DNA of 64,000 nucleotides from Streptomyces sp. NBC_01460. Its GTDB lineage: Bacteria > Actinomycetota > Actinomycetes > Streptomycetales > Streptomycetaceae. The notes below the pieces were generated by a model. The model searched no databases, had not been told where the DNA came from, and was given only the letters and a program-made list of their open reading frames with translations. Made by a program: the position numbers and the translations under genes. Location of the stretch: positions 7,130,001 to 7,194,000 of the forward strand of contig NZ_CP109473.1 of NCBI RefSeq assembly GCF_036227405.1, given 5' to 3'. This document shows, in pieces, positions 52,096 to 62,095 of the stretch. Each line of letters opens with the position of its first letter. The stretch's first letter is position 1.

Positions 52096-53043
52096 ATGAC
52101 CCAGCGTCAGAAGACCTTCCGCGCCCTCGACATCGGGGACGGGACCGACGGCCGCTGGGCGTCGCACACCCAGGCTATCCGGCCGCACACGGGGGACTGG
52201 TTCGGCGAGGAGGCCCGGACCCCCGAGGCGGCGAAGAACGCCCGGGTGCTCTTCGAGACGCACATGCCGGAGCTGGTCCCCGTGCTCGACCGGCTCGCCG
52301 GACAGCTGGACCGGCCCGACGGCGCCACGTTCCTCACCCACGCGGCGCTGCGGCCCTTCTTCTCGGGCTGTACGCAGATCGGCGGTGACGGAACGCTGCT
52401 GCGCAACTACGACTTCAGCCCCGACGCGTGCGAGGGGACGATCGTCTCCTCGCGGTTCCTGCGCCCGGTGATCGGGATGCAGGAAGCGGGCTGGGGCCTG
52501 CTGGACGGCATGAACGACGCCGGACTCGCCGTCTCGCTCACCTTCGGCGGACGGTTCGTCCACGGGCCCGGCTTCGCCGTGCTCATCGTGCTGCGGTATC
52601 TGCTGGAGACCTGCACCACCGTCGAGCAGGCGCTCGCCAGGCTGCGGTCGATACCGGTCTCGATCCCGCAGAACATCACCCTGGTGGACTCCGAACAGGT
52701 CATGACGGTGTTCGTCGGACCGGACATCCCGCTGACCGTGACACCGGACGCCTGCGCCGCCAACCATCAGCAGGCGCCGGTGCCGGAGGAGCAGGAACGG
52801 TTCTCGCGTACCCAGGAGCGGCTGCGAGCCGTGCGTGCCGCGGGCGTCGGCGACGTGGCGGCGATGCTGCGGCCACCGCTGTACCAGTACTCCTACGACG
52901 AGGGTCTCGGCACCCTGTACACGGCTGCCTACCGGCCGGGGGAGGGGCGGGTGGCCTACCTCTGGCCCGGCGGGAGCTGGGAGCAGTCCTTCGCCGCCTT
53001 CGTCCCGGGCGCGCGCACGGTCACCCTCGGCCGAGAGGACTGA
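52096..53043 (+). CDS. Ntn-hydrolase, C45 peptidase / acyltransferase-like
   Basis: A 315-residue protein of the N-terminal-nucleophile type related to penicillin acyltransferase (family C45). Cys92 in FFSGCTQIGG would become the catalytic N-terminal residue after cleavage, followed by LLRNYDFSPD (RNYD being the hallmark), NDAGLAVSLTFGG and CAANHQQ (Asn-His motif). Substrate is unknown; such enzymes hydrolyse amide bonds or transfer acyl groups. It is cut off from the xyloglucan operon by a terminator and so is probably not part of it. Confidence 0.85.
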   Translation: MTQRQKTFRALDIGDGTDGRWASHTQAIRPHTGDWFGEEARTPEAAKNARVLFETHMPELVPVLDRLAGQLDRPDGATFLTHAALRPFFSGCTQIGGDGTLLRNYDFSPDACEGTIVSSRFLRPVIGMQEAGWGLLDGMNDAGLAVSLTFGGRFVHGPGFAVLIVLRYLLETCTTVEQALARLRSIPVSIPQNITLVDSEQVMTVFVGPDIPLTVTPDACAANHQQAPVPEEQERFSRTQERLRAVRAAGVGDVAAMLRPPLYQYSYDEGLGTLYTAAYRPGEGRVAYLWPGGSWEQSFAAFVPGARTVTLGRED

Positions 53044-53403
53044 GACGGCCCCCGTCCCGGCCCTGGCGGTCAGCACGTCGTCGGCGGTCAGGCCGCGCGG
53101 CGTCACGGGGCTCCGCCCGTCTCCGTCCCGAGGTCGACCCGGGACATGCGGCTCGGCCACGCCGAAAAGTCGTCCGCAAGTCAACCATCTGCATGAAAAC
53201 TAGGCGTCGCGGGAGTGTGTCGCCTCGTGCCGTAGCGCCCTGCCAGTGAGTCATGTCACCCAGGGTGAGTTTCTCGGCATACATTCCGCCGGACCGGAGA
53301 GGTGTCCGGGCTGCTGGTGTGCCCCCATCCCGGTCCACCGGCGCGGAAGAGTGCTCGGCCGGACCGGTGCGGAGCAATTCAGGCACGGAAGGCAGACCAC
53401 TAC
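53044..53403. other. Spacer before the betaine operon
   Basis: About 360 bases with no gene-like frame. The part around 53170-53215 is A/T-richer and may contain the promoter of the operon starting at 53404. No clear inverted repeat or riboswitch-like structure was seen. Confidence 0.35.
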
Positions 53404-54936
53404 ATGTCGGCTCACCCCTCGTCGGCCCACGCCACGGCCGCCCTGGACACCCTCCACATCGACGGTGTGTGGCAGGCGGCGGCGTCAGGCGCGACACGTG
53501 AGGTCCTCGACCCCGCGGACGCCACCGTCCTGGCGCTCGTCTCCGAGGGCGGCACCGAGGACACCGACGCGGCCGTGGCCGCCGCGCGCCGCGCCTTCGA
53601 CGACGGCCCCTGGCCCCACCGGCCCGTCGGTGAGCGCGCCGAGCTGCTGCGCCGGGTCGCCGGGCTCCTCCAGCGGGACCGCGAGGAGATCGCGATCATC
53701 GAGAGCCGCGACACCGGCAAGACCCTGGAGGAGGGCCGCGTCGACGTCGACGACGTGACCAACGCCTTCCGCTACTTCGCCGACCTCGTCATGAACGAGA
53801 GCGGCGGCCGGGTCGTCGACGCGGGCGACCCCGACGTGCACAGCGTCGTCGTGCACGAGCCGGTCGGCGTCTGCGCCCTGATCGCCCCGTGGAACTACCC
53901 GCTGCTCCAGGCCAGCTGGAAGATCGCCCCGGCCCTCGCCGCGGGCAACACCTTCGTGCTCAAGCCCAGCGAGGTCACCCCGCTCTCCACCGTCCACCTG
54001 ATCCGCCTGCTCGCGGAGGCCGGACTCCCCGACGGCGTCGCCAACCTCGTCACGGGCGCGGGCGACCCCGTCGGTGCCCGGCTCTCCGAGCACCCGGACG
54101 TCGACCTCGTCTCCTTCACCGGCGGACTCGCCAGCGGTACGAAGGTCGCCCAGGCCGCCGCACCCACCGTCAAGAAGGTCGCCCTGGAGCTCGGCGGCAA
54201 GAACCCCAACGTCGTGTTCGCCGACGCCTGCGCCACCGACGACGGCTTCGACACCGCCGTCGACCAGGCCCTGAACGCCGCCTTCTTCCACAGCGGCCAG
54301 GTCTGCTCCGCAGGGGCCCGCCTCATCGTCGAGGAGTCCGTCAGCGAGCGCTTCGTCACCGAACTCGCCCGCCGCGCCGACGCGATCCGGCTCGGCCGGG
54401 GCACCGTCGACGGCGTCGAATGCGGTCCGCTCGTCTCCGCGCAGCAGCTCGCCAAGGTCGAGGCGTACGTGGCGTCCGCCCGCGAGGAGGGCGCGGTCGT
54501 CCGCTCCGGCGGCGCCCGCCCCGAGCCCACCGGCATCCGGCCCGCGAGCGGCTACTTCTACCGGCCGACCGTCCTGGACGGGTGCCACCGGGAGATGAGG
54601 GTGGTCCGCGAGGAGACCTTCGGCCCGATCCTCACCGTCGAGACCTTCCGCACCGAGGAAGAAGCCGTCACCCTGGCCAACGACACGGACTACGGCCTCG
54701 CCGGCGCCGTCTGGACCACCGACGCGGGCCGGGCCCGGCGCGTCGCCGGCCGCCTGCGGCACGGCACCGTCTGGATCAACGACTACCACCCCTACCTCCC
54801 GCAGGCCGAGTGGGGAGGCTTCGGCAAGTCCGGTACCGGCCGCGAACTCGGCCCCACCGGGCTCGCCGAGTACCGCGAGTCCAAGCACATCTACCAGAAC
54901 CTCAACCCGCGCCCGCAGCGCTGGTTCGCCGGCTGA
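53404..54936 (+). CDS. betB: Betaine-aldehyde dehydrogenase-like ALDH
   Basis: A 510-residue NAD(P)-dependent aldehyde dehydrogenase. PWNYP (Asn164), the general base E262 in LELGGKNP, and the catalytic C301 in GQVCSAG are all present. The gene opens an operon with a GMC oxidoreductase and a glycine-betaine-type ABC transporter. The best reading is oxidation of betaine aldehyde to glycine betaine, an osmoprotectant. Other amine-derived aldehydes are possible substrates. There is a 73-base gap to the next gene. Confidence 0.85.
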   Translation: MSAHPSSAHATAALDTLHIDGVWQAAASGATREVLDPADATVLALVSEGGTEDTDAAVAAARRAFDDGPWPHRPVGERAELLRRVAGLLQRDREEIAIIESRDTGKTLEEGRVDVDDVTNAFRYFADLVMNESGGRVVDAGDPDVHSVVVHEPVGVCALIAPWNYPLLQASWKIAPALAAGNTFVLKPSEVTPLSTVHLIRLLAEAGLPDGVANLVTGAGDPVGARLSEHPDVDLVSFTGGLASGTKVAQAAAPTVKKVALELGGKNPNVVFADACATDDGFDTAVDQALNAAFFHSGQVCSAGARLIVEESVSERFVTELARRADAIRLGRGTVDGVECGPLVSAQQLAKVEAYVASAREEGAVVRSGGARPEPTGIRPASGYFYRPTVLDGCHREMRVVREETFGPILTVETFRTEEEAVTLANDTDYGLAGAVWTTDAGRARRVAGRLRHGTVWINDYHPYLPQAEWGGFGKSGTGRELGPTGLAEYRESKHIYQNLNPRPQRWFAG

Positions 54937-55009
54937 GCGCAACCGACCCTCCCCGCCCGGCTGTTCGCAGCACCACGCACACGTCAGCACCTTGCAGAAG
55001 GAGCAACCG

Positions 55010-56581
55010 ATGCCACCGTCCCCCAGCACCGCACGCCCCGAACCGGTCGACTACGTGATCGTCGGAGGGGGTACGGCCGGCTCGGTCATCGCCTCCCGCC
55101 TCACCGAGGACCCCGATGTCACCGTCACCGTCATCGAGGGCGGCCCCTCGGACATCGACCGCGAGGACGTCCTCACCCTCCGCCGGTGGCTCGGCCTGCT
55201 CGGGGGTGACCTCGACTACGACTACCCCACCACCGAACAGCCACGCGGCAACTCCCACATCCGGCACAGCCGCGCCCGCGTCCTCGGCGGATGCTCCTCG
55301 CACAACACGCTGATCAGCTTCAAGCCGCTGCCCGGTGACTGGGACGAATGGGCCGAGGCCGGGGCCGAGGGCTGGGACGCGGCCGCGATGGACCCCTACT
55401 TCGCCCGGCTGCGGAACAACATCGTGCCGGTCGACGAGAAGGACCGGAACGCCATCGCCCGCGACTTCGTCGACGCCGCCCAGGCGGCCGCCGGTGTCCC
55501 GCGCGTGGACAGCTTCAACAAGAAGCCCTTCCACGAGGGCGCCGGCTTCTTCGACCTGGCGTACCACCCGGAGAACAACAAGCGCTCCTCCGCGTCCGTC
55601 GCCTACCTCCACCCGCACATCGAGGCGGGCGACCGCCCCAACCTGTCGATCCTGCTGGAGACTTGGGCGTGCCGCCTGGAGTTCGACGGCAACCGCGCCA
55701 CCGGTGTGCACGTCCGGACCAAGGACGGCGAGGAGACGCTCCTGCACGCCGCCCGTGAGGTCATCGTCTGCGCAGGGGCGGTGGACACCCCGCGGCTGCT
55801 GATGCACTCCGGCGTCGGACCGGCGAAGGACCTCACCGCGCTCGGCATCCCCGTCGTCCACGACGCGCCGGGGATCGGCGAGAACCTGCTCGACCACCCC
55901 GAGTCGGTCATCGTCTGGGAGACCGACGGACCCATCCCGGAGAACTCCGCGATGGACTCCGACGCGGGCCTCTTCGTACGCCGCGACCCCGGATCCCGGG
56001 GCCCCGACCTGATGTTCCACTTCTACCAGATCCCCTTCACCGACAACCCGGAGCGCCTCGGCTACGAGAAGCCCGAGCACGGCGTGTCGATGACCCCGAA
56101 CATCCCCAAGCCGCGCAGCCGCGGCCGGCTGTACCTCACCAGCGCCGACCCCGAGGTCAAACCGGCCCTGGACTTCCGCTACTTCACGGACGAGGACGAC
56201 TACGACGCCCGCACCCTCGTCGACGGCATCAAGCTCGCCCGCGCGATAGCGAGGACCGAGCCGCTGGCCCACTGGCTCACGCGCGAGGTGTGCCCCGGAC
56301 CCGAGGTCACGTCCGACGAGGACATCAGCGAGTACGCCCGCAAGGTCGCCCACACCGTCTACCACCCGGCCGGCACCTGCCGGATGGGAGCGGTGGGCGA
56401 CCCGGCGGCCGTCGTGGACCCGCAGCTGCGGATCCAGGGCCTGGAGGGCATCCGCATCGCCGACGCCTCCGTCTTCCCGACCATGCCCGCCGTGAACCCG
56501 ATGATCGGTGTCCTGATGGTGGGCGAGAAGTGCGCCGAACTGCTCCGAGCGACCCCGACCACCGGAGGCGACGTCCGATGA
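55010..56581 (+). CDS. betA: GMC oxidoreductase, choline dehydrogenase-like
   Basis: A 523-residue FAD enzyme. The dinucleotide-binding motif [15 protein letters not shown] is near the N-terminus. The GMC signature [11 protein letters not shown] follows. The catalytic His is in [11 protein letters not shown] (about residue 452) and the last motif is [14 protein letters not shown]. With the upstream ALDH it would oxidise choline in two steps to glycine betaine. Start ATG 55010 has AGAAGGAG five bases upstream. The stop overlaps the ATPase start by four bases. Confidence 0.85.
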   Translation: MPPSPSTARPEPVDYVIVGGGTAGSVIASRLTEDPDVTVTVIEGGPSDIDREDVLTLRRWLGLLGGDLDYDYPTTEQPRGNSHIRHSRARVLGGCSSHNTLISFKPLPGDWDEWAEAGAEGWDAAAMDPYFARLRNNIVPVDEKDRNAIARDFVDAAQAAAGVPRVDSFNKKPFHEGAGFFDLAYHPENNKRSSASVAYLHPHIEAGDRPNLSILLETWACRLEFDGNRATGVHVRTKDGEETLLHAAREVIVCAGAVDTPRLLMHSGVGPAKDLTALGIPVVHDAPGIGENLLDHPESVIVWETDGPIPENSAMDSDAGLFVRRDPGSRGPDLMFHFYQIPFTDNPERLGYEKPEHGVSMTPNIPKPRSRGRLYLTSADPEVKPALDFRYFTDEDDYDARTLVDGIKLARAIARTEPLAHWLTREVCPGPEVTSDEDISEYARKVAHTVYHPAGTCRMGAVGDPAAVVDPQLRIQGLEGIRIADASVFPTMPAVNPMIGVLMVGEKCAELLRATPTTGGDVR

Positions 56582-57636
56582 GTGAAGCCGGTACCCCTGT
56601 GTTCAGCGTCCGGAACCTGTGGAAGGTCTTCGGCCCCAAGGCCGACCGCATCCCCGGCAGCGAGTTCGCCGGCCTGCCTCCGGCGGAACTGCGCGAGCGC
56701 ACCGGCTGCACCGCAGCCGTGCGTGACGTCTCCTTCGACGTCGAGAAGGGCGAGGTCTTCGTCGTCATGGGCCTGTCGGGCTCCGGCAAGTCCACCCTCG
56801 TCCGCTGTCTGACCCGGCTCATCGAGCCCACCGGCGGCACGCTCGCCATCGACGGCGAGGACGTCCTCGCCATGGACACCACCCGGCTGCGCGAACTGCG
56901 CCGCCACCGCGCCGCGATGGTCTTCCAGCACTTCGGGCTGCTCCCGCACCGCACCGTCCTCGACAACGTCGCCTACGGCCTGGAGATCCAGGGCCTCGGC
57001 AAGGCCGAACGGCGCGCAAGGGCGGCCGAGCTGGTCGAGAAGGTCGGCCTCGCGGGCCTCGAGGAGCGTCGCCCCGCCCAGCTCTCCGGCGGTCAGCAGC
57101 AGCGCGTCGGCCTCGCCCGCGCACTCGCCGTCGACCCGTCCGTCCTCCTCTTCGACGAGCCGTTCAGCGCGCTCGACCCGCTGATCCGGCGCGAGATGCA
57201 GGACGAGGTGGTCCGGCTGCACCGCGAGGAGGGCCGCACCATGGTCTTCATCACGCACGACCTCGGCGAGGCGCTCCGCCTGGGCACCCGAATTGCGCTG
57301 ATGCGGGACGGCGGCATCGTCCAGCTGGGCACCCCCGAGGAGATCGTCGGCTCGCCGGCCGACGACTACGTACGCGAGTTCGTCCGGGACGTGCCGCGCG
57401 AGCAGGTCCTCACCGTCGCCACCGCCATGCGGCCGCCGACCGTGGGCGAAGGCGAGGGCGGACCCGCCGTCCGCCCCGCCGCCACCGTCTCCGAGGCCAT
57501 CGAGGCGCTCTCCCGCTCCGGCGACCCCGTCGCCCGGGTGATGGACAACGGGAGGCTGCTCGGAGTCGTCGACCACGCGTGCCTGCTCGACGTCGTCGCC
57601 GGTGTGGGCCCGGAAGCCCGTGAGGTGACCGTCTGA
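56578..57636 (+). CDS. Glycine betaine/choline ABC transporter ATPase
   Basis: A 352-residue ATPase of the quaternary-amine (OpuA/ProV) type. Walker A is GLSGSGKST, the signature LSGGQQQR, and Walker [12 protein letters not shown]. The QAT family's long N-terminal helix and a C-terminal CBS-like segment (about 285-345, ending [10 protein letters not shown]) are present. It overlaps its neighbours at both ends, and energises the permease next in line. Confidence 0.92.
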   Translation: MSEAGTPVFSVRNLWKVFGPKADRIPGSEFAGLPPAELRERTGCTAAVRDVSFDVEKGEVFVVMGLSGSGKSTLVRCLTRLIEPTGGTLAIDGEDVLAMDTTRLRELRRHRAAMVFQHFGLLPHRTVLDNVAYGLEIQGLGKAERRARAAELVEKVGLAGLEERRPAQLSGGQQQRVGLARALAVDPSVLLFDEPFSALDPLIRREMQDEVVRLHREEGRTMVFITHDLGEALRLGTRIALMRDGGIVQLGTPEEIVGSPADDYVREFVRDVPREQVLTVATAMRPPTVGEGEGGPAVRPAATVSEAIEALSRSGDPVARVMDNGRLLGVVDHACLLDVVAGVGPEAREVTV

Positions 57637-59618
57637 TGGCCACCGCACAGGCGGCCACCCGCACCGTCCCAGGACCCCCGGGGAAGGGCCCGCTGGCGGC
57701 CCTGCGCGACCGGCCCGTCCTCGCCAAGATCCTCTCGCTCCTGGTGATCGCCGCCGTCGCCGTACCCCTCGCACACGCCCGCTGGGGTGGCGGGGTCTGG
57801 CCCGGAGCCCTGACCGTCGACCTGAGCGGGCCGCTCGGCGACGTCAACGACTGGATCATCGGCAACCGCGACAGCCACCCGCTGTTCCTCTACTTCTTCG
57901 GCCACATCAGCAACGCCGTCGTCCTCTCGGTACGCGGCGTCTACCTGGCGCTGCTCGCCCTCGGCTGGGCCGGTGTCACCGCCGTCGCCGCGCTCGTCGC
58001 CTGGCGCACGGCCGGATGGCGCCTCGCGCTGACCGCCGGAGCGTCCTTCCTCGTCTGCGGGCTGCTCGGCATGTGGGTCCCGACCATGCAGACCCTCGCC
58101 CTGATGGTCGTCGCGGTCCTGGCCTCCGTGGTGCTGGGCCTGCTCCTCGGGCTGGCCGGCGGGCTCTCGGAGCGCACCTTCCGTGTCCTGCGCCCCGTCC
58201 TGGACACCATGCAGGTGCTGCCGGCCTTCGCCTACCTGCTGCCCGTCGTGCTGATCTTCGGCATCGGCGTGCCCGGCGCGGTCCTCGCCACCGTCGTCTA
58301 CGCGGCCCCGCCGATGGCCCGGCTCACCGCACTCGGACTGCGCGGTGCCGACGCCGGCGTCATGGAGGCCGTCACCTCGCTCGGCGCCACCGGCCGGCAG
58401 CGCCTCCTGAGCGCCCGGCTCCCGCTGGCCCGCAAGGAACTGCTCCTCGGCCTCAACCAGACGATCATGATGGCGCTGTCCATGGCCGTCATCGCCTCCG
58501 TCATCGGAGCCGGCGGCCTCGGTGACCGCGTCTACCAGGCGCTCTCCTCCGTCGACGTCGGCGCCGCCCTCGCCGCGGGCATCCCCATCGTGCTGCTGGC
58601 GGTCGTCCTGGACCGTACGACCGAGGCGGCCGGCCGGAAGATCGGTACGGAGCCCACCGGTCCCGCCGTCCTGCGCGGAGCACGCGGATGGGCCCTGGCC
58701 GCCCTGGCCGCCGCCGCGGTCGCCGTCGTCGGCCGCTTCACGGGCGGACGCGTCTGGCCCGAGGGCGGGATCGTGGCCATCGCGGGTCCCGTCAACACCG
58801 CCAAGGACTGGATGGTCGACCACCTCTACACCGGCATCCCCGTCATCGGCGGAACCGCCGACTGGGCCGCCCACTTCACCAGCTGGATCCTCAACCCGCT
58901 CCGCAGCGGACTGCAGGGCCTGCCCTGGTGGTCCGTGCTGCTGATCGTCGCCGCCCTCGCCTGGACCATCGGCACCTGGCGCACCGCGCTCACCGCCGTG
59001 CTGGCCATGGCCGCCATCGGCGTCCTCGGCGTATGGGACCTGTCGATGGACACGCTCAGCCAGGTCATCGCGGCCGTCGCCGTCACCCTGGTCCTCGGCT
59101 TCGGCATCGCCGTCGGTGCCGCGCGCAGCCGGCGCCTCGAACGCGTGCTCCGCCCCGTCCTGGACGTCTTCCAGACGATGCCGCAGTTCGTCTACCTCAT
59201 CCCCGTCGTCGCTCTCTTCGGCGTCGGCCGTGCCCCCGCGGCCGCGGCAGCCGTCGTCTACGCGCTTCCGGCCGTCGTCCGCATCACGACCCAGGGGCTG
59301 CGGGGCGTCGACCCCGCCGCGATGGAGTGCGCCCGCTCCCTCGGCGCCACCAGCGGCCAGCAACTGCGCCAGGTCCAGATCCCGCTGGCCAGGCCCGCCC
59401 TGCTGCTCGCCGTCAACCAGGGCGTCGTCCTGGTCCTCGCGGTGGTCATCATCGGCGGCCTCGTCGGCTCCGGGGCACTCGGCTACGAGGTCGTCTTCGG
59501 CCTGGCGCAGGGCGATCTGGCCACCGGTCTCGTCGCGGGCGCCGCCATCGTCTGCCTGGGACTGATGCTGGACCGCGTCACCCAGCCCACCGCCCGCCGC
59601 CAGCGGAAGGAGAGCTGA
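57636..59618 (+). CDS. Tandem-fused ABC permease of the betaine transporter
   Basis: A 660-residue membrane protein that contains two ProW-like permease halves. Each half has its own EAA-type loop: EAVTSLGATGRQRLLSARLP in the first and ECARSLGATSGQQLRQVQIP in the second. A linker with two hydrophobic stretches separates the halves. One chain thus replaces two permease subunits. The ATG shares one base with the stop of the ATPase gene. The arrangement resembles the proline/betaine porters of actinomycetes. Confidence 0.9.
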   Translation: MATAQAATRTVPGPPGKGPLAALRDRPVLAKILSLLVIAAVAVPLAHARWGGGVWPGALTVDLSGPLGDVNDWIIGNRDSHPLFLYFFGHISNAVVLSVRGVYLALLALGWAGVTAVAALVAWRTAGWRLALTAGASFLVCGLLGMWVPTMQTLALMVVAVLASVVLGLLLGLAGGLSERTFRVLRPVLDTMQVLPAFAYLLPVVLIFGIGVPGAVLATVVYAAPPMARLTALGLRGADAGVMEAVTSLGATGRQRLLSARLPLARKELLLGLNQTIMMALSMAVIASVIGAGGLGDRVYQALSSVDVGAALAAGIPIVLLAVVLDRTTEAAGRKIGTEPTGPAVLRGARGWALAALAAAAVAVVGRFTGGRVWPEGGIVAIAGPVNTAKDWMVDHLYTGIPVIGGTADWAAHFTSWILNPLRSGLQGLPWWSVLLIVAALAWTIGTWRTALTAVLAMAAIGVLGVWDLSMDTLSQVIAAVAVTLVLGFGIAVGAARSRRLERVLRPVLDVFQTMPQFVYLIPVVALFGVGRAPAAAAAVVYALPAVVRITTQGLRGVDPAAMECARSLGATSGQQLRQVQIPLARPALLLAVNQGVVLVLAVVIIGGLVGSGALGYEVVFGLAQGDLATGLVAGAAIVCLGLMLDRVTQPTARRQRKES

Positions 59619-59619
59619 C

Positions 59620-60603
59620 ATGGCTCGCACCCGTACCCGTGCCCGCCTCCGTACGTCCGCGATTGTCGCCTCGGCCGGCGCCCTGCTGGCCGTCACCGGC
59701 TGCGGCGCGGCCGACATGACCAAGCAGGCCTCCCCGTTCGCGGCACCCGCGGACATCAAGACCGTCACCCTGTCCGTCCAGTCCTGGGTCGGCGCACAGG
59801 CCAACGTGGCCGTCGCCCAGAAGATCCTCGAGGACGAGCTCGGCTACCGCGTCGACCTCGTGCAGACCGACGAGGTACCCGCCTGGGACGCCCTCAGCCA
59901 GGGCCGGGTGGACGCCATGCTGGAGGACTGGGGCCACCCCGACCAGGAGAAGCTGTACGTCAAGGACAAGAAGACCATCGTGTCCGGCGGCGACCTCGGC
60001 GTCACCGGCCACATCGGCTGGTACGTCCCCAAGTACTGGGCGGACGAGCACCCGGACGTCACGAACTGGAAGAACCTCGACAGGTACGCCGACGAACTGC
60101 GCACCGCCGAGAGCGGCGACAAGGGCCAGCTGATGGACGGTTCGCCGTCCTACGTCACCAACGACAAGGCGCTGGTGAAGAATCTCGGCCTCGACTACAA
60201 GGTCGTCTTCGCCGGCTCCGAGGCCGCCCAGATCACGCAGATGCAGCAGTTCGCCAAGGAGAAGAAGCCCTTCCTCAGCTACTGGTACCAGCCCCAGTGG
60301 CTGTTCAACGAGGTGCCGATGGTCGAGGTGAAGCTCCCCGAGTACTCCGACGCCTGCGCGGCGAAGGCCCCGGCCGACATCGACTGCGCGTACCCGACGA
60401 CCCCGCTGCAGAAGTACCTCAACGCGGACTTCTCGAAGCGAGGCGGGGACGCGGCCGCGTTCCTGAAGAAGTTCCACTGGTCGGAGAAGGACCAGAACGA
60501 GGTGTCCGAGATGATCGCCTCCGAGCGGCTGTCGCCCGACGAGGCCGCGGGGCGCTGGATCGAGAAGCACCCCGGCACCTGGAAGAAGTGGCTGGACCGG
60601 TGA
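59620..60603 (+). CDS. Glycine betaine/choline-binding lipoprotein
   Basis: A 327-residue lipoprotein with signal and lipobox LLAVTGC (Cys28). The mature chain (VTLSVQSWVGAQANVAVAQK, HIGWYVPKYW, LSYWYQPQWLFNE) matches OpuAC/ProX-type proteins. The tryptophans in these stretches could form the aromatic cage for quaternary ammonium. It is the last gene of the five-gene operon and is followed by a strong terminator. Confidence 0.9.
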   Translation: MARTRTRARLRTSAIVASAGALLAVTGCGAADMTKQASPFAAPADIKTVTLSVQSWVGAQANVAVAQKILEDELGYRVDLVQTDEVPAWDALSQGRVDAMLEDWGHPDQEKLYVKDKKTIVSGGDLGVTGHIGWYVPKYWADEHPDVTNWKNLDRYADELRTAESGDKGQLMDGSPSYVTNDKALVKNLGLDYKVVFAGSEAAQITQMQQFAKEKKPFLSYWYQPQWLFNEVPMVEVKLPEYSDACAAKAPADIDCAYPTTPLQKYLNADFSKRGGDAAAFLKKFHWSEKDQNEVSEMIASERLSPDEAAGRWIEKHPGTWKKWLDR

Positions 60604-60645
60604 CCTGATCCGGGGCCCGGCCCGGCCCGGCCTCGCCCCGCCCAC

Positions 60646-60680
60646 CGTCAGCCGCCGCGGCACCACCGCGGCGGCTGACG
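60646..60680 (+). terminator. Perfect 15-bp hairpin after the betaine operon
   Basis: Arms 60646-60660 and 60666-60680 are perfectly complementary with the loop CACCA. The stem is very GC-rich. It closes the betaine operon before the PadR promoter. Confidence 0.82.
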
Positions 60681-60751
60681 GCGTTCCGGGGCTGCTCCTG
60701 CTGTTCGCGGCTGCTCCGGCTGCTTCAGGCCACTCATGGCCGGACTCACTA

Positions 60752-60781
60752 TTCACTCAGTACATGTACCGAGGATATAGT
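60752..60781 (+). promoter_or_regulatory. PadR-ABC operon promoter, probably leaderless
   Basis: TTCACT (60752-60757) and TATAGT (60776-60781) are separated by 18 bases. The ATG of padR is at 60789, 8 bases after the -10 box. Transcription would therefore begin at or beside the start codon, giving an mRNA without a ribosome binding site. Confidence 0.6.
60760..60769. promoter_or_regulatory. PadR operator GTACATGTAC
   Basis: GTACATGTAC is a perfect 10-bp palindrome lying between the -35 and -10 boxes of the padR promoter. PadR proteins often recognise ATGT/ACAT-type dyads in just this position, so auto-repression is likely. Confidence 0.65.
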
Positions 60782-60788
60782 CGGCCGC

Positions 60789-61358
60789 ATGAGCACCCGC
60801 CACGTCCTCCTGGGCCTGCTCGCAGCGGGTCCCTGTCACGGCTACGACCTGAAGCGGCAGTACGACGCACGCTTCCCGCAGGCCCGCCCGCTGGCCTACG
60901 GGCAGGTCTACACGACGCTGCAGCGCCTGGTGCGTGACGGTCTGGCCGCGATCGACAGCACCGACTCGGACGGCGGCCCGGAACGCACCCTCTACCGGTC
61001 CACGGACGAGGGATCACACGAACTCGGGCGCTGGGCCGAGGAGATCACCGCGCCCGCCCCCTTCGTGACGAACGAGATCTTCTCCAAGGTGGTGGTCTCG
61101 ATCCTCGTCGCGGCAGCCGGCACACGGACGGGCCAGGACGGGCGCACGCCGGACGCCGCCGCGCACCTCCGGGCCCAGCGCACCGCCCACATGGAGCGGA
61201 TGCGCGAGCTCACCGCGCTGAAGACCACGCCCGGCGCCGACCTCAGCACGGTGCTCTCGGCCGACTACGCCCTTGCCCATCTCGACGCCGACGTACGGTG
61301 GATGACCACCACCGCGGCCCGGATCGACACCTTGACCGCGGAGGTCAACTCAGCATGA
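60789..61358 (+). CDS. PadR-family transcriptional regulator
   Basis: A 189-residue PadR protein. The winged helix (RHVLLGLLAAGPCHGYDLKR, then YGQVYTTLQRLVRDGL) is N-terminal; the rest is the C-terminal dimerisation domain of the Vir_act_alpha_C type. It begins an operon with a two-gene ABC exporter, overlapping the ATPase gene by four bases. It probably represses the operon until an exported toxin or drug is present. The promoter looks leaderless. Confidence 0.9.
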   Translation: MSTRHVLLGLLAAGPCHGYDLKRQYDARFPQARPLAYGQVYTTLQRLVRDGLAAIDSTDSDGGPERTLYRSTDEGSHELGRWAEEITAPAPFVTNEIFSKVVVSILVAAAGTRTGQDGRTPDAAAHLRAQRTAHMERMRELTALKTTPGADLSTVLSADYALAHLDADVRWMTTTAARIDTLTAEVNSA

Positions 61359-62095
61359 GCACACGGGACGAACAGGCCTCTCCGGAGGCCCCGGCGCTGA
61401 TCTCGGCGCACGGTCTGAAGAAGTCGTACGGCAGGACCGAGGCACTTCGGGGCGCCTCCCTCGACCTCCACGCGGGCGAGATCCTGGCCGTCACCGGCAC
61501 GAGCGGCAGCGGCAAGTCCACGCTGCTGCACTGCCTGTCGGGGATCGTCCGGCCCGACGAAGGCACCGTCGTCTACGGGGGCGAGGACCTCGGCGGGCTG
61601 TCCGAGGACCGGCTCAGCCGGCTGCGGCGAGACGACTTCGGGGTGGTCTTCCAGTTCGGTCAGCTGATCCCCGAGCTCACCGCGCTCGACAACGTGGCGC
61701 TGCCTCTGCTCCTGGCGGGGATCCGGCGCGACCTTGCCGGCCGGCGGGCGGGGGAGTGGCTGGAGCGCTTCGGTGTACGCGGCCAGGCAGATCTGCGGCC
61801 CGGCGAGATGAGCGGGGGCCAGAGCCAACGGGTCGCACTGGCAAGGGCCCTGGTCACCGGGCCCAAGGCGGTCTTCGCGGACGAGCCGACCGGAGCCCTC
61901 GACGCGCTCGCCGGGGAACAGGTGATGACGGCCCTGGTGCACACCGCGAGGGAGACGGCCACGGCAGTCCTCCTGATCACGCATGACGCCCAGATCGCCG
62001 CGTACGCGGACCGTGAGGTGGTGCTCCGGGACGGAGCCGTCCTCTCCGGCTCGGCCGAGCCTGCCGGTCAGGAGGCGGCCCGCCGTGAGATCTGA
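61355..62095 (+). CDS. ABC transporter ATPase (MacB/LolD-like)
   Basis: A 246-residue ATPase with Walker A GTSGSGKST, Q-loop FQFGQLIP, signature MSGGQSQR and Walker B VFADEPTGALD. This belongs to the group that works with FtsX-like permeases. It overlaps PadR and the permease genes. The system is probably for export of peptides, drugs or cell-envelope compounds. No signal or added domain. Confidence 0.92.
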   Translation: MSTRDEQASPEAPALISAHGLKKSYGRTEALRGASLDLHAGEILAVTGTSGSGKSTLLHCLSGIVRPDEGTVVYGGEDLGGLSEDRLSRLRRDDFGVVFQFGQLIPELTALDNVALPLLLAGIRRDLAGRRAGEWLERFGVRGQADLRPGEMSGGQSQRVALARALVTGPKAVFADEPTGALDALAGEQVMTALVHTARETATAVLLITHDAQIAAYADREVVLRDGAVLSGSAEPAGQEAARREI

